Assembly (NCBI RefSeq): GCF_014297335.1
Contig: NZ_JACOQH010000004.1
Span: 62,001-126,000 of the forward strand
Reading direction: 5' to 3'
DNA length: 64,000 bases
Source: Roseburia_D yibonii
Lineage (GTDB): Bacteria; Bacillota; Clostridia; Lachnospirales; Lachnospiraceae
Every line of letters starts with the position of its first letter. The stretch's first letter is position 1. The position numbers and the translations under genes are program-made. The notes under the pieces are model-generated. The model made no database searches. It was not told the DNA's origin and was given only the letters and a program-made list of their open reading frames with translations. Below, piece after piece: positions 7,557-16,021 of the stretch.

Positions 7557-8918
7557 TCACTCCTTTAAGTTTCTTACGATCTCTTTGAAGATATCACCAC
7601 GCTGCTCATAGCTTTTGAACATATCCCAGCTTGCGCAGGCAGGTGACAGTAAAACGGCATCTCCATCCTTCGCGTTGTCATAGCAGATCTGTATTGCTTC
7701 TTCCAGAGAGTCCGTAAACACAATATCAAAAAATCCGCACTTTTTCGCAGCAGCGGCGATCTTTTCTTTTGTGGCACCAATAAGGACAAGTTTCTTTACT
7801 TTTCCATCAAACGCCTGGATCCACTCGTCATACTCAGACTGCTTATCATAGCCGCCGCCGATCAGAAGGGTCGGGCGGTTCATCGCGCGGATCCCCTGGA
7901 TCGCCGCATCCGGATTGGTTCCCTTGGAATCGTTATAAAATTTCACGCCGCGTTTTTCTGTCACATATTCAATTCTATGCTCCACCGCCTGAAATCTGAC
8001 CAAAACTTCCTTTATCTTTTCAAGCGGAACACCAAAGCCTGCCGCCATCGCCGTTGCCGCCATGACATTTTCATAATTATGTTTCCCGAGGAGATTCAGT
8101 TCCTCCACATTGCAGATGTGTTCTGCTTTTCCGTCCACTGCCCGGCAGATATCGGTTCCATCCAGATAATAACCGTTTTCCAGCTTTCTGGCACTGCTGA
8201 AGTAGATAACTTTTGTCTGTAGACCGGCTCCAAACTCACGAAGCACTTCATCTTCATAGTTGAGCACACAGATATCATCCGCAGTCTGATTTTTTGTAAT
8301 GCTCTCTTTCGCCGCGATATAGTTTTCCATCGTATGATGACGGTTCAGATGATCCGGCGTAATATTTAAGATCGCAGATACTTCCGGTCTGAATTCGACT
8401 GCGGTCTCTAACTGAAAGCTGCTGATCTCCGCAACCGTCACGGTCTCCTCTGTCGTATCCGCCGCAACGCTTGTATACGGAATCCCGATATTTCCGACTA
8501 CTTTGACATCGGAAAAATAATTTTTCATGATCTCGCCAAGCAGCGCTGTCGTAGTGGTCTTTCCGTTCGTTCCCGTGATCGCGAGGATCTTTCCCTTCGC
8601 GCACTGATAAGCCAGTTCGATCTCACCGATGATTGGGATCTTTTTGTCGCGTATCGCATTCACCATCGGAAGATCCGTCGGTACGCCAGGGCTTAACACT
8701 ACAAGATCAAGCTTCTCCATCACGCTTTCCGGCAGTTCTCCGAGCACGATCTCCGCATCCGAAAATGCCCCGGACTTTTCCTTTACCTGCTCCTCTTTTA
8801 ACTCTTTATTTCCATCAAAGATGATTAAATCCGCCTGTTTTTTCTGTAATAATTCTGCTGCGGCCACGCCACTTTTTCCTGTTCCTACGATCAGGACTTT
8901 CTTTCCTGTAAATTCCAT
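7557..8918 (-). CDS. murD: UDP-N-acetylmuramoyl-L-alanine--D-glutamate ligase MurD
   Basis: About 453-aa cytoplasmic Mur ligase that adds D-Glu to UDP-MurNAc-L-Ala. N-terminal Rossmann-like VLIVGTGKSGVAAAELL, P-loop GTNGKTTT (about 116-123), central NITPDHLNRHHTMENY, C-terminal FYNDSKGTNPDAA. The open frame extends 12 codons upstream into mraY, but the ATG at 8918 has AAGGAAG a few bases upstream and matches family N-termini (MEFTGKKVLIVG). Other Mur ligases are not in this cluster. Confidence 0.95.
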   Translation of the reverse strand: MEFTGKKVLIVGTGKSGVAAAELLQKKQADLIIFDGNKELKEEQVKEKSGAFSDAEIVLGELPESVMEKLDLVVLSPGVPTDLPMVNAIRDKKIPIIGEIELAYQCAKGKILAITGTNGKTTTTALLGEIMKNYFSDVKVVGNIGIPYTSVAADTTEETVTVAEISSFQLETAVEFRPEVSAILNITPDHLNRHHTMENYIAAKESITKNQTADDICVLNYEDEVLREFGAGLQTKVIYFSSARKLENGYYLDGTDICRAVDGKAEHICNVEELNLLGKHNYENVMAATAMAAGFGVPLEKIKEVLVRFQAVEHRIEYVTEKRGVKFYNDSKGTNPDAAIQGIRAMNRPTLLIGGGYDKQSEYDEWIQAFDGKVKKLVLIGATKEKIAAAAKKCGFFDIVFTDSLEEAIQICYDNAKDGDAVLLSPACASWDMFKSYEQRGDIFKEIVRNLKE

Positions 8919-8943
8919 GTTTCTTCCTTTCTGCTTCCCTATA

Positions 8944-9897
8944 TCAAAGCGCAAGCAATGCGATCATGCATAAGATAGCGGTCGTAATGGAAAATACCGC
9001 TACGACCTTTGTTTCCGACCAGCCACCAAGCTCAAAGTGATGATGGATCGGTGCCATACGGAAAATACGTTTTCCGCCGGTCTTTTTAAAATAAGTGACC
9101 TGAATGATCACTGATAATACCTCGATCAGATAGATAAATCCGACGATCAGGATAAACAGCGGCATCTGCAGCATATACGCAGTTCCCGCAACAAATCCGC
9201 CGAGCGCCAGAGATCCGGTATCTCCCATAAAAATGCTTGCCGGATAAACATTAAACAGTAAAAAGCCAAGCAGTGCGCCGACAACCGCGCAGGTGATCGG
9301 CTCGATCCCGCTTTGGGTTCCAACCGCCACAACGCTGAAGAACGTCGCAACCATGACCGTTACGCTCGATGCCAGACCATCTAATCCATCTGTGAAATTC
9401 ACGCCATTTACGGTTCCGATCACCGCAAAAAACAAAAGCGGTACCGCCACCCAGCCAAGATCCAGATATTTGCCACCGCTAAACGGGATCAGCATCTCAA
9501 GTGACACGCCGGACACTTTGATCATGTACACTGCAAACACCGCGGTCACAACGATCTGCAGGATCATTTTCTGCCACGCGAGCAGTCCGTCGGAGCGACG
9601 CAGAACAACTTTTAAGTAATCATCTAAAAATCCGATGATCCCAAATCCGACCGTGAGGAACAGGATCGGAACGATCTTCGGATAATCCTTAATATAGATA
9701 AGACTGGTAACTACGACCGCTGCAAGAATGATGATCCCGCCCATCGTCGGCGTTCCCATCTTCTTCTGATGCGATTCCAGTTCCTTTCGCTCGGTCTGAC
9801 CAACCTTTAATTTTCTGAGAAACGGTATCACGACCGGTGCTAAGGCGGCACTGATCACAAATGCTATGATAACCGGTATTACTACTTGATACGACAT
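8944..9897 (-). CDS. mraY: Phospho-N-acetylmuramoyl-pentapeptide transferase MraY
   Basis: About 317-aa integral membrane enzyme that makes lipid I from UDP-MurNAc-pentapeptide and undecaprenyl phosphate. About ten membrane helices. Catalytic motifs seen: NFTDGLDGLASS, MGDTGSLALGG and the HHHFELGGWSE loop. The frame can open at a GTG at 9906, but that lies 1 nt from the GAGG. The ATG at 9897 has better spacing (10 nt) and is chosen. Confidence 0.95.
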   Translation of the reverse strand: MSYQVVIPVIIAFVISAALAPVVIPFLRKLKVGQTERKELESHQKKMGTPTMGGIIILAAVVVTSLIYIKDYPKIVPILFLTVGFGIIGFLDDYLKVVLRRSDGLLAWQKMILQIVVTAVFAVYMIKVSGVSLEMLIPFSGGKYLDLGWVAVPLLFFAVIGTVNGVNFTDGLDGLASSVTVMVATFFSVVAVGTQSGIEPITCAVVGALLGFLLFNVYPASIFMGDTGSLALGGFVAGTAYMLQMPLFILIVGFIYLIEVLSVIIQVTYFKKTGGKRIFRMAPIHHHFELGGWSETKVVAVFSITTAILCMIALLAL

Positions 9898-9967
9898 AAA
9901 ACTCACACCTCTTTATTGTACTCTTTTTGCCTTTTGTCCATGCTTCCTCAGTATACGTTATTTTATG

Positions 9968-11719
9968 TTATTGTGCAAGTGATTCTGTTTTTTCAATTTC
10001 CAGATAGGGCAGAATATTTTCAAAGACTTCTTTGCACACCGGAGCTGCGATCGTACCCCCATAATAAACGCCCTGCGGATCATTGATAATGACCAGACAT
10101 AACACCGTCGGCTCCTCCGCCGGCGCAAATCCCAGAAACGACGAAATGTATTTGTGCGCGCTTCTTGGCAGGGTCTGCGATGTGGCTGTCTTTCCGCCGA
10201 TCGCGTAGCCCTCGATCTTCGCATTTTTTCCACTGCCTTCCGAAACTACTTTTTCAAGCAGCGTCCGCATCGTCTTTGATGTCTCCTCACTCACGATGCC
10301 ATCCACCTGGTCATACTGCAGGATTTCAACATTCTCCCCATCCGGTGTCTGCACTTTCACACCGAAATGCGGCGTCACTCTGCGCCCCCCATTTATAATA
10401 GAAGAAACTGTTGTCGCAAGTTCCACCGGTGTGATCTGAAATGACTGTCCAAACGACATGGTAGCAAGCTCGACCTGCCCGATATTATCCAGGGAATGCA
10501 TGATCGTTGCCGCTTCTCCCGGCAGATCGATATTGGTTTTGGAAAGCAGCCCAAACTGTCTGAAATAATGGTAAAAATTATCCGCGCCGAGACGCATTCC
10601 CAGTTCCATAAAGACCGGGTTACAGGAATTCATAAGTCCCTGTTCAAAGTTTTCCGCCCCATGCCCGCCTGCTTTATGGCAGCGGATACGGCGGTCTTCC
10701 ACGATCTTATAGCCCGGACAGAAAAAATTATCGTTTAATGTCACCACTCCCTGCTCTAACGCGGCGGACGCCGTGATGATCTTGAACGTCGATCCCGGCT
10801 CATATGTGTCATTGATGCATGGATTCCGCCACATCTGATTTAACAGTTCCTGTTTTTTTGCTGCATCCATGTCCGTTCCCGCATCATAATTTAATACAAA
10901 CGGCTCATTCAGATTGAATTCCGGGACATTCGCCATCGCGTAGATCTCGCCGTTTTGCGGATTCATGATAAGGATGCTCACATGATCCGCCTGCTTTTGC
11001 TCCATAACTTTTGTCGCAACCTGCTCGGCGTACATCTGGATATTATAATCTATGCTGATGACCAGATTATTTCCATCCACCGGATCCAGACGGCTCTCCC
11101 CCGCATTTTCAATTTCCACGCCGCGCGCATCCGTAAGTGTCAATATCTTTCCGTTGGTTCCCTGCAAATAATCATCATACTTTACCTCAAGCCCGATGAT
11201 CCCCTGATTGTCCCCGCCGGTAAAGCCAAGCACTTTGGACGCGAGTGTGTCATAGGGATAATACCGTTTGTAATCCTCATCCACCTTTACTCCGGCAAGC
11301 CCGTACGCCCGGATCGCGTCTCCGACCGACTTATCCACGTTTGTCCTGACACGCTCGATCGAGCTTACTTTCTCCACGCGCTTCCGCACGGTTTCCTCGT
11401 CCATCCCGAGTTCTTTCGCAAGCACCCGGATCACCGTTTCCGGATCCGTCACTTGGCTGTGGATCACGGATATCGTACACACTGTACGGTTTGCCGCAAG
11501 CACAACTCCGTTGCGGTCCAAGATCTGACCGCGCGCCGCCTTGATGTCACGTTCTCTTTCATGCAGATCTTTCGCCTGCTCCACATAATATTCCGACCGG
11601 AACACCATAAGATACACCAGTCTGCCGATCAGAACTCCGGTCATAAGAAAGATCAGCGCAAATACCACCATTATTTTTTTCCGATAAGCCGTTTTATTCC
11701 GATACAAAAAAAGCCTCAC
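9968..11719 (-). CDS. spoVD: Class B penicillin-binding protein, SpoVD-like (KTA in place of KTG)
   Basis: 583-aa class B PBP: basic N-terminus, one membrane helix (17-39), PBP dimerisation domain, then transpeptidase domain with SxxK (STFK, Ser310-Lys313) and SxN (SCN, 365-367). The third box is KTA (510-512, GGKTATSQ) instead of the usual KTG. No PASTA domain follows, although Bacillus SpoVD has one. Synteny (second PBP, next to mraY) suggests SpoVD, the spore-cortex PBP; sequence alone does not exclude a vegetative PBP2. The first in-frame start is GTG at 11719, inside the stem of a terminator. TTG at 11707 (AGG 6 nt upstream) and ATG at 11671 are alternatives, the last removing the basic tail. 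The true start is unresolved. Confidence 0.82.
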   Translation of the reverse strand: MRLFLYRNKTAYRKKIMVVFALIFLMTGVLIGRLVYLMVFRSEYYVEQAKDLHERERDIKAARGQILDRNGVVLAANRTVCTISVIHSQVTDPETVIRVLAKELGMDEETVRKRVEKVSSIERVRTNVDKSVGDAIRAYGLAGVKVDEDYKRYYPYDTLASKVLGFTGGDNQGIIGLEVKYDDYLQGTNGKILTLTDARGVEIENAGESRLDPVDGNNLVISIDYNIQMYAEQVATKVMEQKQADHVSILIMNPQNGEIYAMANVPEFNLNEPFVLNYDAGTDMDAAKKQELLNQMWRNPCINDTYEPGSTFKIITASAALEQGVVTLNDNFFCPGYKIVEDRRIRCHKAGGHGAENFEQGLMNSCNPVFMELGMRLGADNFYHYFRQFGLLSKTNIDLPGEAATIMHSLDNIGQVELATMSFGQSFQITPVELATTVSSIINGGRRVTPHFGVKVQTPDGENVEILQYDQVDGIVSEETSKTMRTLLEKVVSEGSGKNAKIEGYAIGGKTATSQTLPRSAHKYISSFLGFAPAEEPTVLCLVIINDPQGVYYGGTIAAPVCKEVFENILPYLEIEKTESLAQ

Positions 11720-11762
11720 AAAAACCGTTGTTTCTATCCTATTACGGTTTTTGTGAGGTTAT
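11705..11762 (-). terminator. Strong terminator after ftsI, overlapping the start of the SpoVD-like gene
   Basis: Perfect 14-bp stem: 11714-11727 pairs with 11745-11758. The loop is 17 nt and the stem is followed on minus by C then seven T. It begins about 20 nt after the ftsI stop codon. The GTG start and the GAGG of the next gene lie in the 3' arm and T-tract, so the hairpin can affect both transcription and translation of the SpoVD-like gene. Confidence 0.85.
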
Positions 11763-11777
11763 GCTTTTATTCTTGCG

Positions 11778-13847
11778 TCATTCCGATGTCACGACATCCA
11801 CATCATTTGTGACTGCCGGACCGGTGGTTGCCGCGCCCTGTTCCGCGATATCACTCGAAGGTGTATCGGTGGTTCCTTCTTCCGCCTGTGTCTGATCCGG
11901 TACCGCTGCGTCTGCCTGCTGTCCGCTCGCTGCCGCATTCGCCGCCTCGATCGCCTGCTGTTTTGCTTCCGGCAGAGTCGGATTGACCGGCATCTCAGCC
12001 GCCATCGGCTCATCCGGATAAATATTCAGATACGGAAGCGTTTCCGCAAATATTTCCTGCGCAATTCCCTGCGCGTAGCTGCTGTGTGCCTCATCTTCCG
12101 CGTTCGGCTCATCTACAATGACATAAACCATGAGCTGCGGTTTTTCCTGCGGCGCATATCCGATAAAGGATACAAGATAATTTCCCTGTCCACGCGGGAT
12201 CTTCTGCGCGGTTCCGGTCTTTCCACCCATGGAATATCCGTTTACCTTGGCGTATTTTCCGGTTCCTCCCTCGGATACCGTAGAATACAGATATCCCTTG
12301 ATCTTTTCAGAAGTTGCTTCCGAAACGGTCTGTTTGATCAGCGTGTTGTCCATGGTCTGGATCGTATTTCCGTCTTCATCCGTGATCTTTTTTACTACAT
12401 GTGGCTGATAATAATAGCCCCCGTTGATCAGCGAGCAGAACGCTCCGCTCATCTGGATCATCGTCGTGTTAAAGTTCTGACCGAATGAGTTGGTCGCAAG
12501 ATCCACTGCCGTCATGGAATCCCTGGTATAGATCAAAGAATCGGTTCTCGCCTCGCCCGGAAGATCAATATTGGTCTTTTGACCGAAGCCAAATATCTTC
12601 TGATACTCCACAAAGTTGTCCACGCCGATCGCATAGGACATCTGCATCAGAGCGTCATTGCAGGAATTCATCAGTGCTTCGCGGATCCCTTCGAGTCCAT
12701 GTCCATTCCGGTTTACACAGTGGATGGTAGAACCGGATACCAATTCCGACCCATCGCAGAGATACGTCTCATCTCCGCTTAACGTACCGGTTTCAAGTCC
12801 CGCCGCCACGGTAAACGGTTTTGCCGTAGATCCCGGCTCATACGTTTCCGTGAGACAGTAATTCTGCCACAGTCCGTTTAACGCGTCGAGTTTTTCATCA
12901 TCGCTCATCGCATCGATCTGTTCCTGTGTATAATACGCGCTCAGGTCTCTTGGATTGCTGGAATCATAGTTCGGGTACTGTGCCATCGCGAGCACTTCCC
13001 CGTTCTGCGGATTCATGACAACGACCGCCGTATGCTTGCTTCCCGCGCCCTCTCTGGCAACGTTTGCATTGTCGATCTGGAACTGCGCGACTTTTTCTTC
13101 TACGATAGACTGGATGTTCAGATCGATCGTGGAGACTACGACATTTCCGTCTTCCGCCGCCTTGATCGTCTTTTCAAAATTGTTGTCCGAATTCAGATAG
13201 CCGTACTCTCTGCCGTTTATCCCGTTTAGCGTACTGTTGTAGGAATTTTCGATCCCCGCCATTCCGACATTTCCGGATGTGGTAAAGCCGATCACCGAAC
13301 TGCCGATCGATCCGTAAGGATATTTGCGGATGTATTCTTTTTCAAACCATACGCCGTCAATATCCGGATTGTTTTTCTTGTCCTCCTGTAAGGTCACAAA
13401 GCCCTGGATCTGGTCATACGGAAGACGCTTTTCCAGCACATTGTACTGCTTATTCGGCTCATTCTGGATCAGCTGTCTAAGTTCATCCGCGTTCAGATCC
13501 GGGAAACACTGCACTAACGCTGTGATCGTAGGCTCGATCTTCTTCTCATCGTTGTTTAATACCTTACAGTCCAAAATCACATTATAGACATCGGTACTGG
13601 TCGCAAGTATCGTTCCTTTCGTATCCACGATGTCCCCGCGGCGGTACGGTATGGTCGAGCTGTCGTACTCCTGCTGGGACAGCACGATCTTTTCATACTT
13701 CGCGCCACTCGTGTATTCAATATACATCAACCTTCCGATCAACCCAATCAAAGCCACTGATATCAGTGAAAACACGATCAGCAGCTTCTTTTGCATCTTT
13801 CTTGAAAATCTGGTTGGGATTTTTTTCTTTCTTCTTTTTTCTGTCAC
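11778..13847 (-). CDS. ftsI: Division transpeptidase FtsI/PBP2B
   Basis: 689-aa class B PBP that cross-links septal peptidoglycan. Basic N-terminus, membrane helix (21-43), dimerisation domain, transpeptidase domain with STAK (Ser340-Lys343), SCN (395-397) and KTG (543-545). The last 75 residues are a low-complexity Ala/Gln/Thr-rich tail rather than PASTA domains. Start is GTG at 13847 with AGGGTG just upstream; the nearby ATG is out of frame. Position directly after the ftsL-like gene supports FtsI rather than SpoVD. Confidence 0.88.
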   Translation of the reverse strand: MTEKRRKKKIPTRFSRKMQKKLLIVFSLISVALIGLIGRLMYIEYTSGAKYEKIVLSQQEYDSSTIPYRRGDIVDTKGTILATSTDVYNVILDCKVLNNDEKKIEPTITALVQCFPDLNADELRQLIQNEPNKQYNVLEKRLPYDQIQGFVTLQEDKKNNPDIDGVWFEKEYIRKYPYGSIGSSVIGFTTSGNVGMAGIENSYNSTLNGINGREYGYLNSDNNFEKTIKAAEDGNVVVSTIDLNIQSIVEEKVAQFQIDNANVAREGAGSKHTAVVVMNPQNGEVLAMAQYPNYDSSNPRDLSAYYTQEQIDAMSDDEKLDALNGLWQNYCLTETYEPGSTAKPFTVAAGLETGTLSGDETYLCDGSELVSGSTIHCVNRNGHGLEGIREALMNSCNDALMQMSYAIGVDNFVEYQKIFGFGQKTNIDLPGEARTDSLIYTRDSMTAVDLATNSFGQNFNTTMIQMSGAFCSLINGGYYYQPHVVKKITDEDGNTIQTMDNTLIKQTVSEATSEKIKGYLYSTVSEGGTGKYAKVNGYSMGGKTGTAQKIPRGQGNYLVSFIGYAPQEKPQLMVYVIVDEPNAEDEAHSSYAQGIAQEIFAETLPYLNIYPDEPMAAEMPVNPTLPEAKQQAIEAANAAASGQQADAAVPDQTQAEEGTTDTPSSDIAEQGAATTGPAVTNDVDVVTSE

Positions 13848-13869
13848 TCCATCACCCTGTTACGTCTCT

Positions 13870-14391
13870 CTATTTTGACGGAATGTCACTGTACTGGTTC
13901 ATATAGTCATCGTTCGCGATCTCATAATACATGATCTGATCGGAAGACGCATAGACCATGCCAAGCTGATTTACCGCAACATCCTTCACATGGTTTAAGT
14001 CCACGGATGTCTCGATCCGCTTTCTCGTAGCCGCATTGTCTGTTGTAATATCCGTCACCTGGCTCTCCAGTCTGGAGATCCGGCTCATGCGCTCGGTAAG
14101 ATCTGACTGCAGCTTGATATATGCCACACAGGACAGACACGTCAGTAATACTGCCATTGACAAAAACATAACATAACCGCGGTTCATGCGCAATGCTTTT
14201 TCCTGATTTCTTCTCGCCACACGTTTGTTATGCCGTCTTCTCGCTTCCTGCTCTCTGTCAATATGTTCTCTCCGCCGTTCCGGAACATTCGGAACCGTTT
14301 CCACTCTGCGCACGGTATTTCCGTCTACATAAGTGTCTGTTGTATAAACTCTCTCATAACGATCCATCCGCCGTCTTGTTTTCATTTTCAT
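13870..14391 (-). CDS. ftsL: FtsL-like septum protein
   Basis: 173-aa bitopic protein. A long, very basic cytoplasmic segment (about 1-87) precedes one membrane helix (about 88-110) and a short extracytoplasmic coiled coil (LTERMSRISRLESQVTDITTDNAATRKRIE) ending in an FtsL-like VAVNQLGMVYAS. The family is poorly conserved. The call rests on topology and on position between rsmH and ftsI. The cytoplasmic part is longer than in Bacillus FtsL (117 aa in total). Confidence 0.75.
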   Translation of the reverse strand: MKMKTRRRMDRYERVYTTDTYVDGNTVRRVETVPNVPERRREHIDREQEARRRHNKRVARRNQEKALRMNRGYVMFLSMAVLLTCLSCVAYIKLQSDLTERMSRISRLESQVTDITTDNAATRKRIETSVDLNHVKDVAVNQLGMVYASSDQIMYYEIANDDYMNQYSDIPSK

Positions 14392-14409
14392 CTCTCCCTC
14401 TTTTCTGTC

Positions 14410-15360
14410 TTACTTCACTGTCTTATGTCGTTCAAACACTCTGAGTTTTGCACTCTTTGCGCGCTTGTTCTCTTCGAGTTCTTCCTCTGACGGCAAAATC
14501 GGTTTTCTTGTGATCACTTTGCCCTTTGAAACATTTCCGCACACGCACACTGGAAATTCTTTCGGGCAGGTACATGGGTTTTCATTTTTTCGAAAACTTG
14601 TCTTAACGATCCGATCCTCCAGGGAATGGAATGTGATAATGCAAAATCTTCCGTCATCTGCCAGAAGATCGATCATCTCATCCAGGTTGTCCTGTAAAAC
14701 TTCAAGCTCACGGTTTAACTCTATCCGGATCGCCTGAAACGTACGCTTTGCCGGGTGTCCGCCCGTCGCCTGTACCTTCATCGGTATGGATGCCCTGATG
14801 ATCTCTGTCAGTTCCCCGGTTGTCTCGATCTCTTTTTTCTGTCGTTCTTTTACAATATGCTTTGCAATGTTCTTCGCGAAACGATCTTCCCCGAAATCAC
14901 GGATGATCCGGTAAAGCTCCTGCTCGGAATATCCGTTTACGATATCCCTTGCGGTCTTGCTCTGTCTTTGATCCATCCGCATATCAAGCGGTGCGTCTTC
15001 TTCCCGGTAAGTAAACCCGCGTTCCGGCGTATCCAGCTGAAACGATGACACTCCGAGATCCAGAAGGATCCCGTCCACCTGTGTGATCCCGATCTTTTGC
15101 AGTTCGGATTTCATTGCCGCATAGTTGCTTCTTATAATAGTTACACGATCCTTATACTCTGCAAGGCGCTCTGTCGCTGCCGCGATCGCGTCCGCGTCCT
15201 GATCGATCCCGATCAGCCTTCCCTTACCGGAAAGACGCTTCGCGATCTCATAGGAATGTCCGGCTCCGCCAAGTGTTCCGTCCACATAGATCCCATCCGG
15301 CTTAATATTTAAATTTTCTATTGTCTCCTGAAGTAATACCGATTTGTGGTTAAATTCCAT
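14410..15360 (-). CDS. rsmH: 16S rRNA (cytosine-1402-N4)-methyltransferase RsmH (MraW)
   Basis: About 316-aa SAM-dependent enzyme that methylates C1402 in the 16S decoding centre. SAM-binding VDGTLGGAGHS, then GILLDLGVSSFQLD, TFQAIRIELNRELE and the terminal FHSLEDRIVK are typical. The frame can open at a TTG at 15372, but that codon abuts the Shine-Dalgarno GGAGGAG; the ATG at 15360 (MEFNHKSVLLQET) has ideal spacing. 19 bp after mraZ. Confidence 0.95.
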   Translation of the reverse strand: MEFNHKSVLLQETIENLNIKPDGIYVDGTLGGAGHSYEIAKRLSGKGRLIGIDQDADAIAAATERLAEYKDRVTIIRSNYAAMKSELQKIGITQVDGILLDLGVSSFQLDTPERGFTYREEDAPLDMRMDQRQSKTARDIVNGYSEQELYRIIRDFGEDRFAKNIAKHIVKERQKKEIETTGELTEIIRASIPMKVQATGGHPAKRTFQAIRIELNRELEVLQDNLDEMIDLLADDGRFCIITFHSLEDRIVKTSFRKNENPCTCPKEFPVCVCGNVSKGKVITRKPILPSEEELEENKRAKSAKLRVFERHKTVK

Positions 15361-15379
15361 TGTCTCCTCCAACCTTCAA

Positions 15380-15811
15380 TTAAATACCAAGTCCCAGATC
15401 TGCCATGTGCTCCGCGATCTCATCCATATCGTCATACGAATTGGATTCCTGCCATTTATCCTTGTCCCAGATCTCCACCCGGTTAAAGACACCAACCGAA
15501 ACAACATCCTTTTCGATCCCGGCATATTCACGCAGAACGACCGGAAGCAGGATTCTTCCCTGCTTGTCTACCTCACAGCTTGCCGCGCCCGCGAAAAAGA
15601 ACCGCGCAAACTTTCTTGCATCTTTTGTAGTAAGTGGTACATTGCGGAATTTTTCTTCGATGTTTTCCCATTCACTTTTCGAATACACGAATAAACAGCC
15701 ATCCAGTCCCTTTGTCACTACAAATTCATCCCCAAGCTGTTCTCTGAATTTGGACGGAACGATCAGTCTGCCTTTTGTGTCAACTGTGTGATTGTATTCT
15801 CCCATGAACAT
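15380..15811 (-). CDS. mraZ: Transcriptional regulator MraZ
   Basis: 143-aa protein, exactly the usual family length, made of two SpoVT/AbrB-like halves: MFMGEYNHTVDTKGRLIVPSK and CEVDKQGRILLPVVLREY. It binds GTGG-type repeats in front of its own gene and represses the dcw operon. The ATG at 15811 has GAGG 8 nt upstream; the GTG at 15820 is only 1 nt from it and is rejected. First gene of the cluster, downstream of the operator described separately. Confidence 0.95.
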   Translation of the reverse strand: MFMGEYNHTVDTKGRLIVPSKFREQLGDEFVVTKGLDGCLFVYSKSEWENIEEKFRNVPLTTKDARKFARFFFAGAASCEVDKQGRILLPVVLREYAGIEKDVVSVGVFNRVEIWDKDKWQESNSYDDMDEIAEHMADLGLGI

Positions 15812-15861
15812 AGAACACACCTCGGCCAGTAAACAGGTATCCTGTGAGTTTTGGAATGTGA

Positions 15862-15920
15862 ACCACTTTTTGCCACATCATCCACCACTCAGCACCATCA
15901 TCTACCACTTTCCTCCACTT
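15862..15920 (-). promoter_or_regulatory. Probable MraZ operator: six phased GTGG repeats
   Basis: On the minus strand GTGG cores lie at 15918-15915, 15908-15905, 15898-15895 (ATGG), 15888-15885, 15876-15873 and 15866-15863. Steps are 10, 10, 10, 12 and 10 bp. Three cores are preceded by AAG or AAAAG, like the AAAGTGG repeats reported for MraZ in Mollicutes. The array lies just downstream of the promoter, in the mraZ 5' leader. Confidence 0.75.
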
Positions 15921-15928
15921 ATTGAATA

Positions 15929-15957
15929 ATAATACCCCTTTCCGGTAAAAAAAGCAA
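15929..15957 (-). promoter_or_regulatory. mraZ/dcw cluster promoter
   Basis: TTGCTT (15952-15957), 17-bp spacer, TATTAT (15929-15934). Predicted start near 15922, immediately before the GTGG repeat array. The -35 lies right after the terminator of the preceding operon. Confidence 0.75.
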
Positions 15958-15958
15958 T

Positions 15959-15997
15959 AAAAAATACGCAAAAACCAAAAAGGTTTTTGCGTATTTT
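15959..15997 (-). terminator. Terminator of the phospholipase/Spo0E-like operon
   Basis: Perfect 16-bp stem (15961-15976 with 15982-15997), 5-nt loop, ending in an A/T-rich arm that yields a T-run on minus. 24 bp after the Spo0E-like stop codon. Confidence 0.85.
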
Positions 15998-16021
15998 GTC
16001 TGAAACATATCTTTTCTTTGT

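Noticed and set aside
9958..10233. 91-aa minus frame beside the SpoVD-like gene end
   Set aside because: Overlaps the PBP C-terminal coding region in another frame; Arg-rich composition typical of a shadow.
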